A DNA stretch of 64,000 bases from Azophilus sp965220425 (GCA_965220425.1 OZ244830.1:2294001-2358000); one strand, 5' to 3'; positions 7,501-15,084 are shown, numbered from the stretch's first letter. Made by a program: numbers and translations. The notes: a model not told the origin generated them from the letters alone.

Positions 7501-8877
7501 GTGCGCGTGATCGCGACGCGCATCGGCGTCGCCGATGCAGAGCCTTCCGGGGAAGCGCAGGGCACGCCTCGGGCGCAACCGCCGGCGCAGGTTACAGGCG
7601 TACAGCTTGTCGAGGAAGTGGAGAGCCTGGCGGTGTCGTGGAACGCCGTCGCGGATGCAGACGGATACAAGGTCTGGTGGCGGCCGACAGCGGATCCTCT
7701 CATTCCGCAGCGCCAGGAGATCATCGAGGGCGGCGCCGCGGCGTCCTTTACGATTGTCGGGGTCACGGCGGGCACGGAATATGGCGTGCAGGTGATCGCG
7801 ACGAAGGCGCACGCGAACGACGGGCCGCCGTCGGTAATCGTCAACGGTGTGCCGCGGGCGGTTGGCCAGGGACCCTCGATCGACGACCGGACGATCGCGG
7901 CGGGCAGGGTGCTGGAACTGGACGTAACGGACAACTTCCGCGACCCGGAACAGCGCGCGCTGACCTACAGCATCGCGGCTGCCGACGCGGAGGTCGTCGA
8001 AGCGACGGTCGGCGAGGAGGGCCTGGTTGCCGTTCGAGGCCTGGTTTCCGGCCAGACTACGGTGACGGTCACGGCTACCGCCGGCAGCGAAGACGGAGGC
8101 GACTGGCGGGTGTCCCAGAGCTTTGTCGTGACGGTACGCGGCCGCGCCCTGGTACCGTTGTTCCCGCAAGCCTCGGATGCGGTGCGTCAGGGATTCGTTC
8201 GCGTCATCAATCGCTCCGCGGAAAGCGGCGAGGTGCGCATTGCCGCCATTGACGATGCGGGGCGGCGCTACCCGCCGGTAACCCTGTCGATCGATGCCGG
8301 CGCGGCTGCGCACTTCAATTCCAATGACCTGGAAGACGGGAATGCCGGAAAGGGGCTGTCGGATGGTATCGGCTTCGGTACCGGCGACTGGCGCCTGGAA
8401 CTGGACAGCGGCCTGGAACTCGAAGTGCTGGCGTATGTTCGCACGCAGGACGGCTTTCTCACGGCGATGCACGACCTCGCACCGCTCATTGTAGACGTGC
8501 ATCGGGTACCGACATTCAACCCGGCGAGTAATGCGAGGCAGGTGAGCGTACTGCGTCTGGTGAATCCGGGTGGGGCGGATACCGTTGTGACGGTTCGCGG
8601 TACGGACGATGCGGGAGCCTCGCCAGGCGGCGGCGTCAAGCTGAGTGTTCCGACGGGCCAGTCGGCCGAATTCACGGCGGCTGAGCTGGAGACGGGCGAA
8701 CCGGCGGCAGGCAGGTCGGATCAGGGTGCGATTCTTCGAGGTGCGCTCGGCGATGGCGCCGGCAAATGGCAACTGGCCGTGGAGTCGGAGCGGGAGATTG
8801 TCGTGATCAGCCTGCTGCGCAGCCCGACAGGACACCTCACCAACCTGTCGACGGCGCCAGCGCGAGTGCGCGAGTGA
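4561..8877 (+). CDS. Choice-of-anchor B family secreted protein with Calx-beta, Fn3 and C-terminal duplicated domains
   Basis: 1438 aa with a short signal peptide (MLLLLCSLAWG). Residues ~160-560 form the choice-of-anchor-B/LVIVD-type propeller (LNIGLAVIDVTDPGNPF, later TVLDITEPDAP). Two Calx-beta-like domains follow (~563-670, ~677-790), then an unassigned beta domain (~795-910), two Fn3 domains (~910-1005 and 1005-1101), an Ig-like domain (~1102-1195), and a C-terminal pair of ~120-aa modules. Those modules are also found in the protein at 31645 (shared markers include LAYVRT.DG, HRVP.FNP and GDGAGKW). The gene is divergent from the MbnP/MbnH-type pair with only ~80 bp between, a context known for choice-of-anchor-B genes. 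It is probably surface-exposed and structural or binding; no catalytic motif was seen. Confidence 0.85.
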   Translation: MRLSPNIGRHAAGTSPPAMLLLLCSLAWGHGEHEVPRYVAVQGKDTGDCERVVRPCRTIQYAQSVAAKGDRLLVAAGAYEVRTAQDLFVLTSGMLDVQGGFDRFDHFARQAPDANQTTLVGVPVEFRQQLRDRGFHVVVDRKGLRPRQREALAEFRSGYAAMHASSGRVACSNGSDGKAGEFACSQVDLLSHVALADLQVEPATANDIWGFVDLNTEREYALLGLNIGLAVIDVTDPGNPFQAGQVPGMNSIWRDVKMLQVYEEDTERWKSFGYVSTEAADRIMVIDLTGLPNRVSLAGRTTDNATSHNVYVSNVEYATGAPVTGWPPPLLHVLGSNQRRGAFRSYDLGNPAAPSLSGESPGDTPAHYTHDATSMVVDDARATACGNSAKPCEVLFDFSESTFDLWDFSDQTNPRLLSSTPYDQASYVHSGWWSEDRNFLFVHDELDEANHGLNTTLRIFDLSSLTAPVLSSVWEGPTAAIDHNGYVRGNRYYMSNYTRGFTVLDITEPDAPREVGFFDTYPVSDFAVFDGAWGVYPYLPSGSLLVSDFSGGLYVLADRTLASGHGQIAFTAPAFGGEEGTDAVVSVSRGGGSTGSVSVDYTVFGASANSGDLSVAKGTLEWPGGNSDNRAITVPLSSDAVSEPIERAFVRLANPTGGAVLGNVNLASLFIGDAGASAALQFSEPVTAVRASAERAIVTVRRLGSPLGTVTASFASNPLSAVEGVDYRAPAPRRLRWEDGDARPQTIVVDLVENDVTDPSRRFQVQLSSPAGAVLAGNVYSAVEIRRLPPVTGFVLVDSERDVDIAAIEGGKTIDVRLSATDSLSIRAEVENVDWLGSVQLELAGTHEASQIDDQAPYTLFGDDGQGDYEGRSLEDGSYEIRATPFWERGAKGEAGAPLTLSFSITGVADPPLGRVDGVRVAAVVEGLTVSWYAAPGADGYRVQWRTGTESFSVDRQHVLGGGKVTEYTIESLEAGTEYHVRVIATRIGVADAEPSGEAQGTPRAQPPAQVTGVQLVEEVESLAVSWNAVADADGYKVWWRPTADPLIPQRQEIIEGGAAASFTIVGVTAGTEYGVQVIATKAHANDGPPSVIVNGVPRAVGQGPSIDDRTIAAGRVLELDVTDNFRDPEQRALTYSIAAADAEVVEATVGEEGLVAVRGLVSGQTTVTVTATAGSEDGGDWRVSQSFVVTVRGRALVPLFPQASDAVRQGFVRVINRSAESGEVRIAAIDDAGRRYPPVTLSIDAGAAAHFNSNDLEDGNAGKGLSDGIGFGTGDWRLELDSGLELEVLAYVRTQDGFLTAMHDLAPLIVDVHRVPTFNPASNARQVSVLRLVNPGGADTVVTVRGTDDAGASPGGGVKLSVPTGQSAEFTAAELETGEPAAGRSDQGAILRGALGDGAGKWQLAVESEREIVVISLLRSPTGHLTNLSTAPARVRE

Positions 8878-8951
8878 GCAGCGTGCGATCCTCGACCTGC
8901 CCCTCACGGGCCGGCTCGACGGCGCCAGCGCGAGTGCGCAAGTGAGCAGCG
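8849..8951. repeat. Direct repeat (35 bp, 68-bp period) across the 3' end of the choice-of-anchor B gene
   Basis: CGACGGCGCCAGCGCGAGTG and the following 15 bp occur at 8849-8883, spanning the stop codon, and again at 8917-8951 with one difference. The second copy is non-coding, so the end of the gene was duplicated downstream, next to the PIN-domain remnant. Confidence 0.85.
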
Positions 8952-9017
8952 GAATCCGCTTGACGCCGAGGTCGTAGGGACTATGGTAACGACCATGGCT
9001 ACATTTCCGGCCCGGAG

Positions 9018-9287
9018 GTGCGGGGCCGATGTCCCGGCAGGACGGGCTCCGATCGCCGCGCCCTGCTTGCCGGAGGACTTCGTGAACTCCCCGTGGATGG
9101 CTTGGTCGGCATCGGGGCAGCGGTGTTGGCGGATCTGCACCCGGATCCCGCCGATCGGCTGATCGCGGCGATGGCTGCGATGTACGATGGCGCCTTGGCA
9201 ACAGCCGATCGGCGCACGTTTCGATCAGACCTGCGTTTGACCCGGCTGGATGCAACCCGACAGGTACACCGTTGTTGTCCGTGCTGA
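9018..9287 (+). pseudogene. Remnant of a PIN-domain (VapC-type) toxin
   Basis: Only the C-terminal half of a PIN domain is recognisable: VDGLVGIGAAVLADLHPDPADRLIAA followed by a TADRR segment, which in VapC toxins carries two acidic metal ligands (Asp in DPADR, Asp in TADRR). The N-terminal LDTN/LDTH strand and the Glu of the second motif are missing. No intact antitoxin gene lies upstream. The remnant overlaps the start of the following oxidase gene by 16 bp, so it may simply be non-functional sequence read through. Confidence 0.6.
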
Positions 9288-10651
9288 CTGAGTTGGAAGG
9301 CATCTTGACGCCGGACCGGGTCAAGACCGCCGCAGCCGATCTGGCAGTCTGGGGCGTAGACTGCACCCGCAACTTCAAGGCGGCGCCGAGCGCCGTCGTA
9401 TTCCCGGAAACCGTGGAGGAGGTGGTTGCGCTGACCCGGCTTGCCAACGCGGGCGGGTATGCACTGGTACCTTCCGGCGGGCGCACGGGACTGTCCGGCG
9501 GCGCGGTCGCGGCAAGCGGGGAAATCGTCGTTTCCTTCGACCGGATGAACCGGATCCTCGGATTCGATCCGGTGGACCGGCTGGTGAGATGCCAGGCGGG
9601 CGTCGTGACCGCGGCGCTCCAGGAGTACGCACACGGCCGCGGCTTCTTCTATCCGGTCGACTTCGCCTCGAGCGGTTCGAGCCAGATCGGCGGCAATATC
9701 GCGACCAATGCGGGGGGTATAAGGGTCATTCGCTATGGCCTGACTCGCGATTGGATCGCGGGGTTGAAGGTGGTCACCGGATCCGGCGCGGTGCTCGACT
9801 GCAACAACGGCCTGGTGAAGAACGCCACGGGATACGACCTGCGGCATCTCTTCATCGGCTCCGAAGGAACCCTGGGCTTCATTGTCGAGGCGGAGGTGCG
9901 CCTGCTGCCGCCGCCGCCGCCCCAGCGCGTGATGGTACTGGGCATCACCACCCTGGCAGCCATTCTGCCGGTTCTGGAGGCATTCCATGCCGCACTCGCT
10001 CTCTCCGCGTTCGAGTTCTTCTCGGAGATGGCCTTGGCCAAGGTTCTCGCCCACCGGGGTGTGCAACGGCCATTGGCCCGGGCGGCGCCGTTCTATGCAT
10101 TGATCGAATTCGATGCGGTTGCGGAGGATGCGGCGCTCGAGGTGTTTCAGGCGACCGTGGAGAGGAAATGGGTAGACGACGGTGTCATCAGCCAGTCCGA
10201 TGCCCAGGCCGGATCGCTGTGGGCGCTGCGGGAGGGCATCACGGAGAGCATCGCTCGCCGCACGCCGTACAAGAACGATCTGGCGGTGCGAGTATCCGAA
10301 GTTCCGGGTTTCCTGGAAGAGGTCGATCGAATCGTCAGCGGGCGCTACCCCGATTTCGAGATCTGCTGGTACGGCCATATCGGCGACGGCAACCTGCACC
10401 TCAACATCCTGAAGCCGGAAGGTCTTTCCACCAATGAATTCTTCGAACAGTGCCATCGCATCAGCCCGGCCCTGTTCGAGGCGGTGCGACAACGGAGCGG
10501 CAGCATCTCCGCCGAGCACGGCGTGGGCCTGCTCAAGCGGGACTTCCTGGAGTTCTCGCGCAGTCCGGCCGAGATCGAGTCGATGCGGGGCCTGAGAGCC
10601 GTATTCGATCCCAACGGGGTGATGAATCCGGGAAAGTTGCTGCCGGGATGA
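9272..10651 (+). CDS. FAD-binding oxidoreductase, GlcD / D-2-hydroxyacid dehydrogenase family
   Basis: 459 aa, typical of the FAD_binding_4 / FAD-oxidase C family. It oxidises a D-2-hydroxy acid (glycolate, D-lactate or D-2-hydroxyglutarate) with FAD. The PCMH-type FAD domain is seen in VPSGGRTGLSGGAV, SGSSQIGGNIATNAGG and NGLVKNATGYDLRHLFIGSE. The C-terminal domain has GHIGDGNLHLNI and SISAEHGVGLLKR, which hold the metal- and substrate-binding His residues, and ends MNPGKLLPG. The start is TTG (9272), overlapping the PIN remnant; a GTG at 9281 is an alternative. No GlcE/GlcF partners are nearby, which fits a single-subunit D-2-hydroxyglutarate or D-lactate dehydrogenase better than glycolate oxidase. 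Confidence 0.88.
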   Translation: MLSVLTELEGILTPDRVKTAAADLAVWGVDCTRNFKAAPSAVVFPETVEEVVALTRLANAGGYALVPSGGRTGLSGGAVAASGEIVVSFDRMNRILGFDPVDRLVRCQAGVVTAALQEYAHGRGFFYPVDFASSGSSQIGGNIATNAGGIRVIRYGLTRDWIAGLKVVTGSGAVLDCNNGLVKNATGYDLRHLFIGSEGTLGFIVEAEVRLLPPPPPQRVMVLGITTLAAILPVLEAFHAALALSAFEFFSEMALAKVLAHRGVQRPLARAAPFYALIEFDAVAEDAALEVFQATVERKWVDDGVISQSDAQAGSLWALREGITESIARRTPYKNDLAVRVSEVPGFLEEVDRIVSGRYPDFEICWYGHIGDGNLHLNILKPEGLSTNEFFEQCHRISPALFEAVRQRSGSISAEHGVGLLKRDFLEFSRSPAEIESMRGLRAVFDPNGVMNPGKLLPG

Positions 10652-10785
10652 GGGTTGTCCCGCCCTCAGGGTTTCGTGCGTAGCCGCCGTTCGACATCGG
10701 CAGCGCCTGAGCGCCGTCGTTGCACCACCACAGGCTGCTCTGCCGGTCGATCCTGTCGGGGCTGGCTGCGCAGGGCGAGTGCAAC

Positions 10786-10818
10786 GGCGTCCGCAGCAGG
10801 AAGTTGGCGAGCGATGCG
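10786..10818. repeat. R-family repeat, partial copy f (one end only)
   Basis: The segment from GCGTCCGCAGCAGGAAGTTG to GAGCGATGCG matches the right end of copy b (62810-62845) with about one difference. Only this end is present. It abuts the stop codon of the small minus-strand ORF at 10821-10943. The remainder of the 580-bp interval 10651-11233 shows no other gene beyond that ORF and the sdhC promoter. Confidence 0.75.
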
Positions 10819-10820
10819 CG

Positions 10821-10943
10821 CTAGGCCTTGAGCAGCGCGTCGGTATCGTCGGTGGGCGGCGTTTCCATGAGCGTGGCGCCAGAGGCGGTACAAACGAATA
10901 TCGCCAACGCGCAGGCTGTCGCCCGGCGTTTGAATTTCGCCAC
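10821..10943 (-). CDS. Small predicted exported peptide (40 aa), possibly truncated by a repeat
   Basis: A GTG-initiated 40-codon frame reads VAKFKRRATACALAIFVCTA then SGATLMETPPTDDTDALLKA. The positively charged start, hydrophobic core and small-residue end look like a signal peptide followed by a short acidic mature part. The stop lies directly beside an R-family repeat end, so a longer secreted protein may have been cut. No homologue is recognised and no strong ribosome-binding site is visible. Confidence 0.4.
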   Translation of the reverse strand: MAKFKRRATACALAIFVCTASGATLMETPPTDDTDALLKA

Positions 10944-11125
10944 GCAGGTTCCCCAATAAAACCGTCGATGGTACCAGGATGCAGGAAGCCCCTGGTTTCT
11001 TGTTGCGTATCTGCCTGCAGGTTGCTACGGAACCGGCGTGCCGTGAGATTCCCGCGGGGCCGAGAGGAAATGCGGCCCTGGAATGCATGCGTCGCAATCG
11101 TATCGCCCCTCCGCCGCGCATCGGT

Positions 11126-11154
11126 TTGGTTTTTGCAAACGCGCCGACTAAGAT
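11126..11154 (+). promoter_or_regulatory. Putative sigma-70 promoter of the sdhCDA operon
   Basis: TTGGTT at 11126-11131 and TAAGAT at 11149-11154 are separated by 17 bp. This predicts a start near 11161 and a leader of about 70 nt before the sdhC GTG at 11233. Both boxes match consensus at four of six positions. Confidence 0.45.
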
Positions 11155-11232
11155 ACCGGTGCCCGCGCAACCGGGCCGCCAGGGCGGTCCCGCGCGGCTT
11201 TTCGATGTAAGCGAACGGCCGGAATTCCCGTT

Positions 11233-11613
11233 GTGAAACCCGCGCGTCCAGTCAACCTGCCACTCTCGCCGGCCAAGTTCCGGTGGCCTGTGACCGCCAT
11301 GGCTTCCATCGCTCACCGGATCACCGGGGTGGGCCTGTTCGCGGGCTTTGCCTGGCTTCTGTACCTGCTGGACCTGGCGCTCGCCTCGCCGGCGGGCTTC
11401 GACCGGGCCGCGGCCCTGCTCGCAGGGTCCGCCGGCAAGCTCACACTGCTCGCGTTGCTGGCGCTCCTGGCCTACCACCTGCTGGCCGGCATCAGGCACC
11501 TGCTGCTGGACATGCACATCGGCGACACCCTGTCGGCGGCCCGGGCGGCTTCGTGGTTCGTCTTTGCGATGACCGCGGTCGTGGTGGCCGCACTGGGGGC
11601 CTGGCTATGGTGA
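11233..11613 (+). CDS. sdhC: Succinate dehydrogenase cytochrome b556 subunit
   Basis: 126 aa with a GTG start. It is a membrane anchor of complex II that binds haem b and ubiquinone. Three hydrophobic helices are visible, the family N-terminal segment SIAHRITGVGLF (quinone-site Ser/Arg region) and the haem-ligand segment YHLLAGIRHLLLDMH. It is the first gene of the sdh operon and its stop overlaps the sdhD start. Confidence 0.95.
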   Translation: MKPARPVNLPLSPAKFRWPVTAMASIAHRITGVGLFAGFAWLLYLLDLALASPAGFDRAAALLAGSAGKLTLLALLALLAYHLLAGIRHLLLDMHIGDTLSAARAASWFVFAMTAVVVAALGAWLW

Positions 11614-11975
11614 CCAGCGTCACATCGCTATCCGGCAGCGGGCTCGCCGATTTCGTGCTGCAGCGCGTGAGCGCCGTGGTACTGGCGCTTTATGCCGGCT
11701 GCATCGCCGGTTGGTTCCTCGTCAATGACGGCGCCGGCCACGCGCAACTCGCCGCGTATCTCGGTTCCATGCCGATGCGGCTGTTCAGCACGCTGGCTCT
11801 GCTCGCGACCGCCGTGCACGGCTGGATCGGCATGTGGACGGTGGGTACGGATTACATTCGTCCGCACTATTTCGGCAGGTACGCCACGGTTTTCCGCTTC
11901 GCGTTTCAGAGCGCCGTGGTGCTGGTCCTCTTTGTCTACGCCGCCTGGGGCCTTGCGCTCTTCTGGTCACTGTAG
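11607..11975 (+). CDS. sdhD: Succinate dehydrogenase hydrophobic membrane anchor subunit
   Basis: 122 aa from the ATG at 11607, which overlaps the last codons of sdhC. Three predicted membrane helices are present, with the family features FVLQRVSAVVLALYA (helix I) and LLATAVHGWIGMWTVGTDYI, including the His that ligates haem b and the Asp-Tyr pair near the quinone site. With SdhC it anchors the SdhAB catalytic dimer to the inner membrane. The longer open frame upstream is a shadow of sdhC. Confidence 0.94.
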   Translation: MVTSVTSLSGSGLADFVLQRVSAVVLALYAGCIAGWFLVNDGAGHAQLAAYLGSMPMRLFSTLALLATAVHGWIGMWTVGTDYIRPHYFGRYATVFRFAFQSAVVLVLFVYAAWGLALFWSL

Positions 11976-11984
11976 GAGCACCGG

Positions 11985-13757
11985 GTGCCGCTGCCGCGCA
12001 AGATGGAATTCGATGGCGTCATTGTCGGCGGCGGCGGCGCCGGCCTGCGGGCATCGCTGCAACTCGCGCGCTCGGGCCTGAAGACCGCCGTGATCTCCAA
12101 GGTTTTCCCGACCCGTTCCCATACGGTTTCCGCCCAGGGCGGCATCACCTGCGCCATCGGCAGCGAGGATCCGGACGATGACTGGCGCTGGCACATGTAC
12201 GACACGGTCAAGGGCTCCGACTACATCGGCGACCAGGATGCCATCGAGTACATGTGCAGCGAAGGCCCCCAGGCGGTCTACGAACTGGAGCACATGGGCC
12301 TGCCGTTTTCCCGCACGGAATCGGGACGCATCTACCAGCGGCCGTTCGGCGGCCAGTCGAAGAATTACGGCAAGGGCGGCCAGGCGGCCCGCACCTGCGC
12401 CGCCGCGGACCGTACCGGCCATGCGCTGTTGCATACGCTCTTCCAGGCGAACCTCAAGGCCGGCACGACTTTCCTGAACGAGTGGTTCGCCGTCGATCTG
12501 GTCATGAACCAGGACGGCGCCGTCGTGGGCGTTACCGCCATCGAAATCGAGACCGGCGAGGTGGTGCATATCTCGGCCAGGGCCACCGTGTTCGCCACCG
12601 GCGGCGCCGGGCGCATCTACGCCAGCACCACCAATGCGCTCATGAATACCGGCGACGGCGTGGGCATGGCCCTGCGCGCGGGCCTGCCCATGCAGGATAT
12701 GGAGATGTGGCAGTTTCATCCGACCGGTATCGCCGGTGCGGGCGTGCTGGTCACCGAGGGTTGCCGCGGCGAGGGCGGCTATCTCGTCAACAGGGACGGC
12801 GAGCGCTTCATGGAGCGTTATGCGCCCACCGCGAAGGACCTGGCCGGCCGGGATGTGGTATCCCGTTCGATGACCATCGAACTCCTGGAAGGCCGCGGCT
12901 GCGGGCCGGACGCCGATCATGTGCTGCTGAAACTCGACCACCTCGGCGAAGACGTGCTCAAAGCCCGGTTGCCCGGAATTCTTGAGCTGTCCCGTACCTT
13001 CGCCCACGTCGATCCGGTCCGGGAGCCCATTCCCGTGGTGCCCACCTGCCACTACATGATGGGCGGCATTCCCACCGGCGTGCACGGCCAGGCCCTGACC
13101 CGGGACGCCGACGCCAATGACCGGCTGCTGGAGGGTCTTTACGCGGCCGGCGAGGTGGCTTGCGTATCGGTACACGGCGCCAACCGGCTGGGCGGCAATT
13201 CGCTGCTCGACCTCATCGTCTTCGGGCGGGCCGCGGGGCTGCACATCGAGGAAACGCTGAGGCAGGGCGTCTCCCGTCGCGATGCCAGCGATTCCGACCT
13301 CGAGGCATCCCTCACCCGGCTGAACCGCTGGAACGCCTCCGCGGGCGGGGAAGCGGTCGACAGCCTCAAGAAAGAACTGCAGACCGTCATGCAGACCAGC
13401 TTCGGCGTCTTCCGCACTGAAACCCATATGCGTGCGGGTATCGGGAAGCTGGACGAACTCAGGCAGCGCATCGGCGACGCCCATCTCGGCGACAAGAGCA
13501 ATGCGTTCAATACCGCGCGGCTGGAAGCACTCGAACTCGACAATCTCCTGGAAGTCGCCGAAGCCACGGCCATCGTCGCCGAAGGCCGCCGGGAAAGCCG
13601 CGGCGCCCACGCCCGGGAGGATTACCGGGCGCGCGACGACGAAAACTGGTTGTGTCACTCACTGTACTTCCCCGCGGAAAAACGGGTGGGCAAGCGCGAC
13701 GTCAATTTCGCGCCGAAGACCGTTCCCGTATTCGAGCCGAAGGAACGGAAGTATTAG
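11985..13757 (+). CDS. sdhA: Succinate dehydrogenase flavoprotein subunit
   Basis: 590 aa with a GTG start 9 bp after sdhD. It oxidises succinate to fumarate, passing electrons through covalently bound FAD to SdhB. Features are the Rossmann dinucleotide motif VGGGGAGLRA, the FAD-attachment segment RSHTVSAQGGI (His), the substrate loop QFHPTGIAGAGVL, the HYMMGGIPT segment and the ANRLGGNSLLDLIVFGRAAG motif. The C-terminal helical domain ends normally at FEPKERKY. The Fe-S partner sdhB is not adjacent: 1.6 kb of opposite-strand toxin-antitoxin DNA intervenes. Confidence 0.97.
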   Translation: MPLPRKMEFDGVIVGGGGAGLRASLQLARSGLKTAVISKVFPTRSHTVSAQGGITCAIGSEDPDDDWRWHMYDTVKGSDYIGDQDAIEYMCSEGPQAVYELEHMGLPFSRTESGRIYQRPFGGQSKNYGKGGQAARTCAAADRTGHALLHTLFQANLKAGTTFLNEWFAVDLVMNQDGAVVGVTAIEIETGEVVHISARATVFATGGAGRIYASTTNALMNTGDGVGMALRAGLPMQDMEMWQFHPTGIAGAGVLVTEGCRGEGGYLVNRDGERFMERYAPTAKDLAGRDVVSRSMTIELLEGRGCGPDADHVLLKLDHLGEDVLKARLPGILELSRTFAHVDPVREPIPVVPTCHYMMGGIPTGVHGQALTRDADANDRLLEGLYAAGEVACVSVHGANRLGGNSLLDLIVFGRAAGLHIEETLRQGVSRRDASDSDLEASLTRLNRWNASAGGEAVDSLKKELQTVMQTSFGVFRTETHMRAGIGKLDELRQRIGDAHLGDKSNAFNTARLEALELDNLLEVAEATAIVAEGRRESRGAHAREDYRARDDENWLCHSLYFPAEKRVGKRDVNFAPKTVPVFEPKERKY

Positions 13758-13778
13758 GCCCGTTCCAGGCGCGAGGGC

Positions 13779-14159
13779 CTACAGTAGGACGGCCTCATCC
13801 AGCGGAGACATTGACTTGTCGAATGTGCCGAGCGGGCGATGGCCCGGCTTGCGGGCAACTTCCACGATGAGGCAGCCTGTGAATCCGACGGTTGGTTGCT
13901 GTTTGAACGCCATCGGTGCGGCCCGGACCACCTCCCCGTCCTGCAGCACCAACCGATCGTGCTCGATCGACATTCCGACAGCTACGGCGGTCCGGTCCGC
14001 GTTCAAGTCGTAGACGGAACCCAGTACCCAGACTGTTTCGGCAAGCACCAGGCGCGAAACCCATGCGCCGTGCGCGACAAATGCCTCGGCACTTTCAACT
14101 TGAGCCGGATCGTCCCGGACGATAAGCCTGACGAGAACATTGGCGACAACGGCACGCAT
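13779..14159 (-). CDS. PIN-domain (VapC-type) protein with two catalytic Asp residues replaced
   Basis: 126 aa from the ATG at 14159. It aligns with VapC ribonucleases: MRAVVANVLVRLIVRDD where family members have MRAVDTNVLVR, then LVLAETVWVLGSVY (Glu retained), GFTGCLIVEVA where Asp is normal (Phe-x-Asp-Cys), and GTFD (Asp retained). The first Asp is Val and the third is Gly, so two of the four metal ligands are lost and nuclease activity is unlikely. The codons GTC GCC AAT differ from GAC ACC AAT by two point changes. No antitoxin gene sits upstream. It is probably a decaying toxin or a repurposed binding protein. Confidence 0.75.
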   Translation of the reverse strand: MRAVVANVLVRLIVRDDPAQVESAEAFVAHGAWVSRLVLAETVWVLGSVYDLNADRTAVAVGMSIEHDRLVLQDGEVVRAAPMAFKQQPTVGFTGCLIVEVARKPGHRPLGTFDKSMSPLDEAVLL

Positions 14160-14212
14160 GCTTCCCGCATAAATACTCCATTCCATTTCGGCGATGCGAT
14201 GATGAGGTCTTA

Positions 14213-14376
14213 CTACCCGGCCATCTGGATCACCGAGAGCACGGAGCGCGCTCGACTCATTGCGACGTAATGGGCGGCCGACCCACTTCTGACTTCGTGG
14301 GGTGCGGGAAGATCAACCACAATGATCGCTTCGTTCTCGAGACCCTTGAACTCGTCAATTCGAGCGAGTTCAAGCC
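14213..14376 (-). pseudogene. C-terminal fragment of a UvrD-like helicase (UvrD_C_2 region)
   Basis: The minus-strand residues LARIDEFKGLENEAIIVVDL and, further on, HYVAMSRARSVLSVI match motifs V and VI of superfamily I helicases (KGLE and Y-VA-SRAR). No helicase core precedes it: upstream sequence is the vapC gene, in a different frame. The fragment is about 50 residues long and was probably left by a deletion or carried in with the toxin-antitoxin cluster. It is not derived from the helicase at 40.6 kb in any obvious way. Confidence 0.6.
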
Positions 14377-14769
14377 TCAGGAGACAAGAACTTTCACATC
14401 GTCGCATGCGATCAGGCGGCTGTCCGCCGTTACCAGGGTCAGGTCGAATGCCTTTGCGCTTGCGGCGATCAGTCGGTCGGCGGGGTCGCGATGGGGAAGA
14501 TTGACGGACGCGCTGGCGAGAACGACATCCAGGGTCAGGGGGATCTCGGAAACGGGGCTTGCGGCGATGGCGTTGCGTATCCATCTCCGGGCGTCCGTTT
14601 GCAGGGCGAGGCGCCCGCTCTCGGCCAGCAGCAGAGTCTCCCAGAAGCTGATTGACGAGACGTGGAGCCTGTTGTCGGATGCGGTCAGGCCGTTCCGGGC
14701 GCTTCTTGAGAGGCGGGCCGGATCCAGCAGGCTCGACAGCCAGATATGCGTATCGAGCAGCAATGCCAC
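14377..14769 (-). CDS. VapC-type PIN-domain toxin (predicted endoribonuclease)
   Basis: 130 aa. All expected acidic metal ligands of the PIN fold are present: Asp in LLLDTHIWL, Glu in SFWETLLL, Asp in DPADRLIAAS and Asp in VTADSRLI. Such toxins cleave RNA with Mg2+ and are neutralised by the cognate antitoxin. A Phd/YefM-type antitoxin gene lies 54 bp upstream on the same strand, giving a complete pair. The pair interrupts the succinate dehydrogenase operon between sdhA and sdhB on the opposite strand. Confidence 0.9.
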   Translation of the reverse strand: MALLLDTHIWLSSLLDPARLSRSARNGLTASDNRLHVSSISFWETLLLAESGRLALQTDARRWIRNAIAASPVSEIPLTLDVVLASASVNLPHRDPADRLIAASAKAFDLTLVTADSRLIACDDVKVLVS

Positions 14770-14823
14770 CCGGTGCTTCGTCCTGTGTGTCTTTCGGCCT
14801 GCAGCGTTCGCCTCGCGCCAAGC

Positions 14824-15084
14824 CTATTGACCGGATATCTCCGGCGCATCCGAGGCGGCTTCCCAGGCATCTGGCGCGGCCACCGGCTCGACCAGGTCAC
14901 CGAGTATGGCGCCCTGGTTGCGCATGGCGCCCAGCCACGCGCCAGCCGGCAGCTTGGGCGGCGGAACGACCTCCGCCACCGGTTTTCCGAATCGGGTTAC
15001 CATTACCGGCTGGCCAGTTCTTCCAACCCGTTCGAGCACCGACAGGCACGTGGCCTTGAACTTCGAAATCTGGATTTCCTCCAT
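14824..15084 (-). CDS. Phd/YefM-type antitoxin
   Basis: 86 aa from the ATG at 15084 (MEEIQISKFKATCLSVLERV); an ATG at 15114 would add ten residues, but it lies inside a palindrome that looks like an operator, so the shorter form is chosen. The N-terminal fold SKFKATCLSVLERV...GQPVMVTRFGKPVAEVVPP is the Phd/YefM DNA-binding domain. The C-terminal part (AAPDAWEAASDAPEISGQ) would wrap the toxin. It is expected to repress its own promoter and to block the VapC encoded downstream. Confidence 0.88.
   Translation of the reverse strand: MEEIQISKFKATCLSVLERVGRTGQPVMVTRFGKPVAEVVPPPKLPAGAWLGAMRNQGAILGDLVEPVAAPDAWEAASDAPEISGQ

Noticed and set aside
4774..9486. Very long minus-strand open frame (1570 codons) opposite the choice-of-anchor-B gene
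   Set aside because: High-GC antisense shadow: no ribosome-binding site and low-complexity Arg/Gly/His-rich translation, whereas the plus strand has recognisable domains throughout.
10533..10784. Minus-strand ORF with a Trp/Cys-rich segment (SLWWCNDGAQALPMSNGGYA)
   Set aside because: It runs into the antisense of the FAD oxidase gene and starts in a repeat; possibly an old fragment, but not supportable as a gene.
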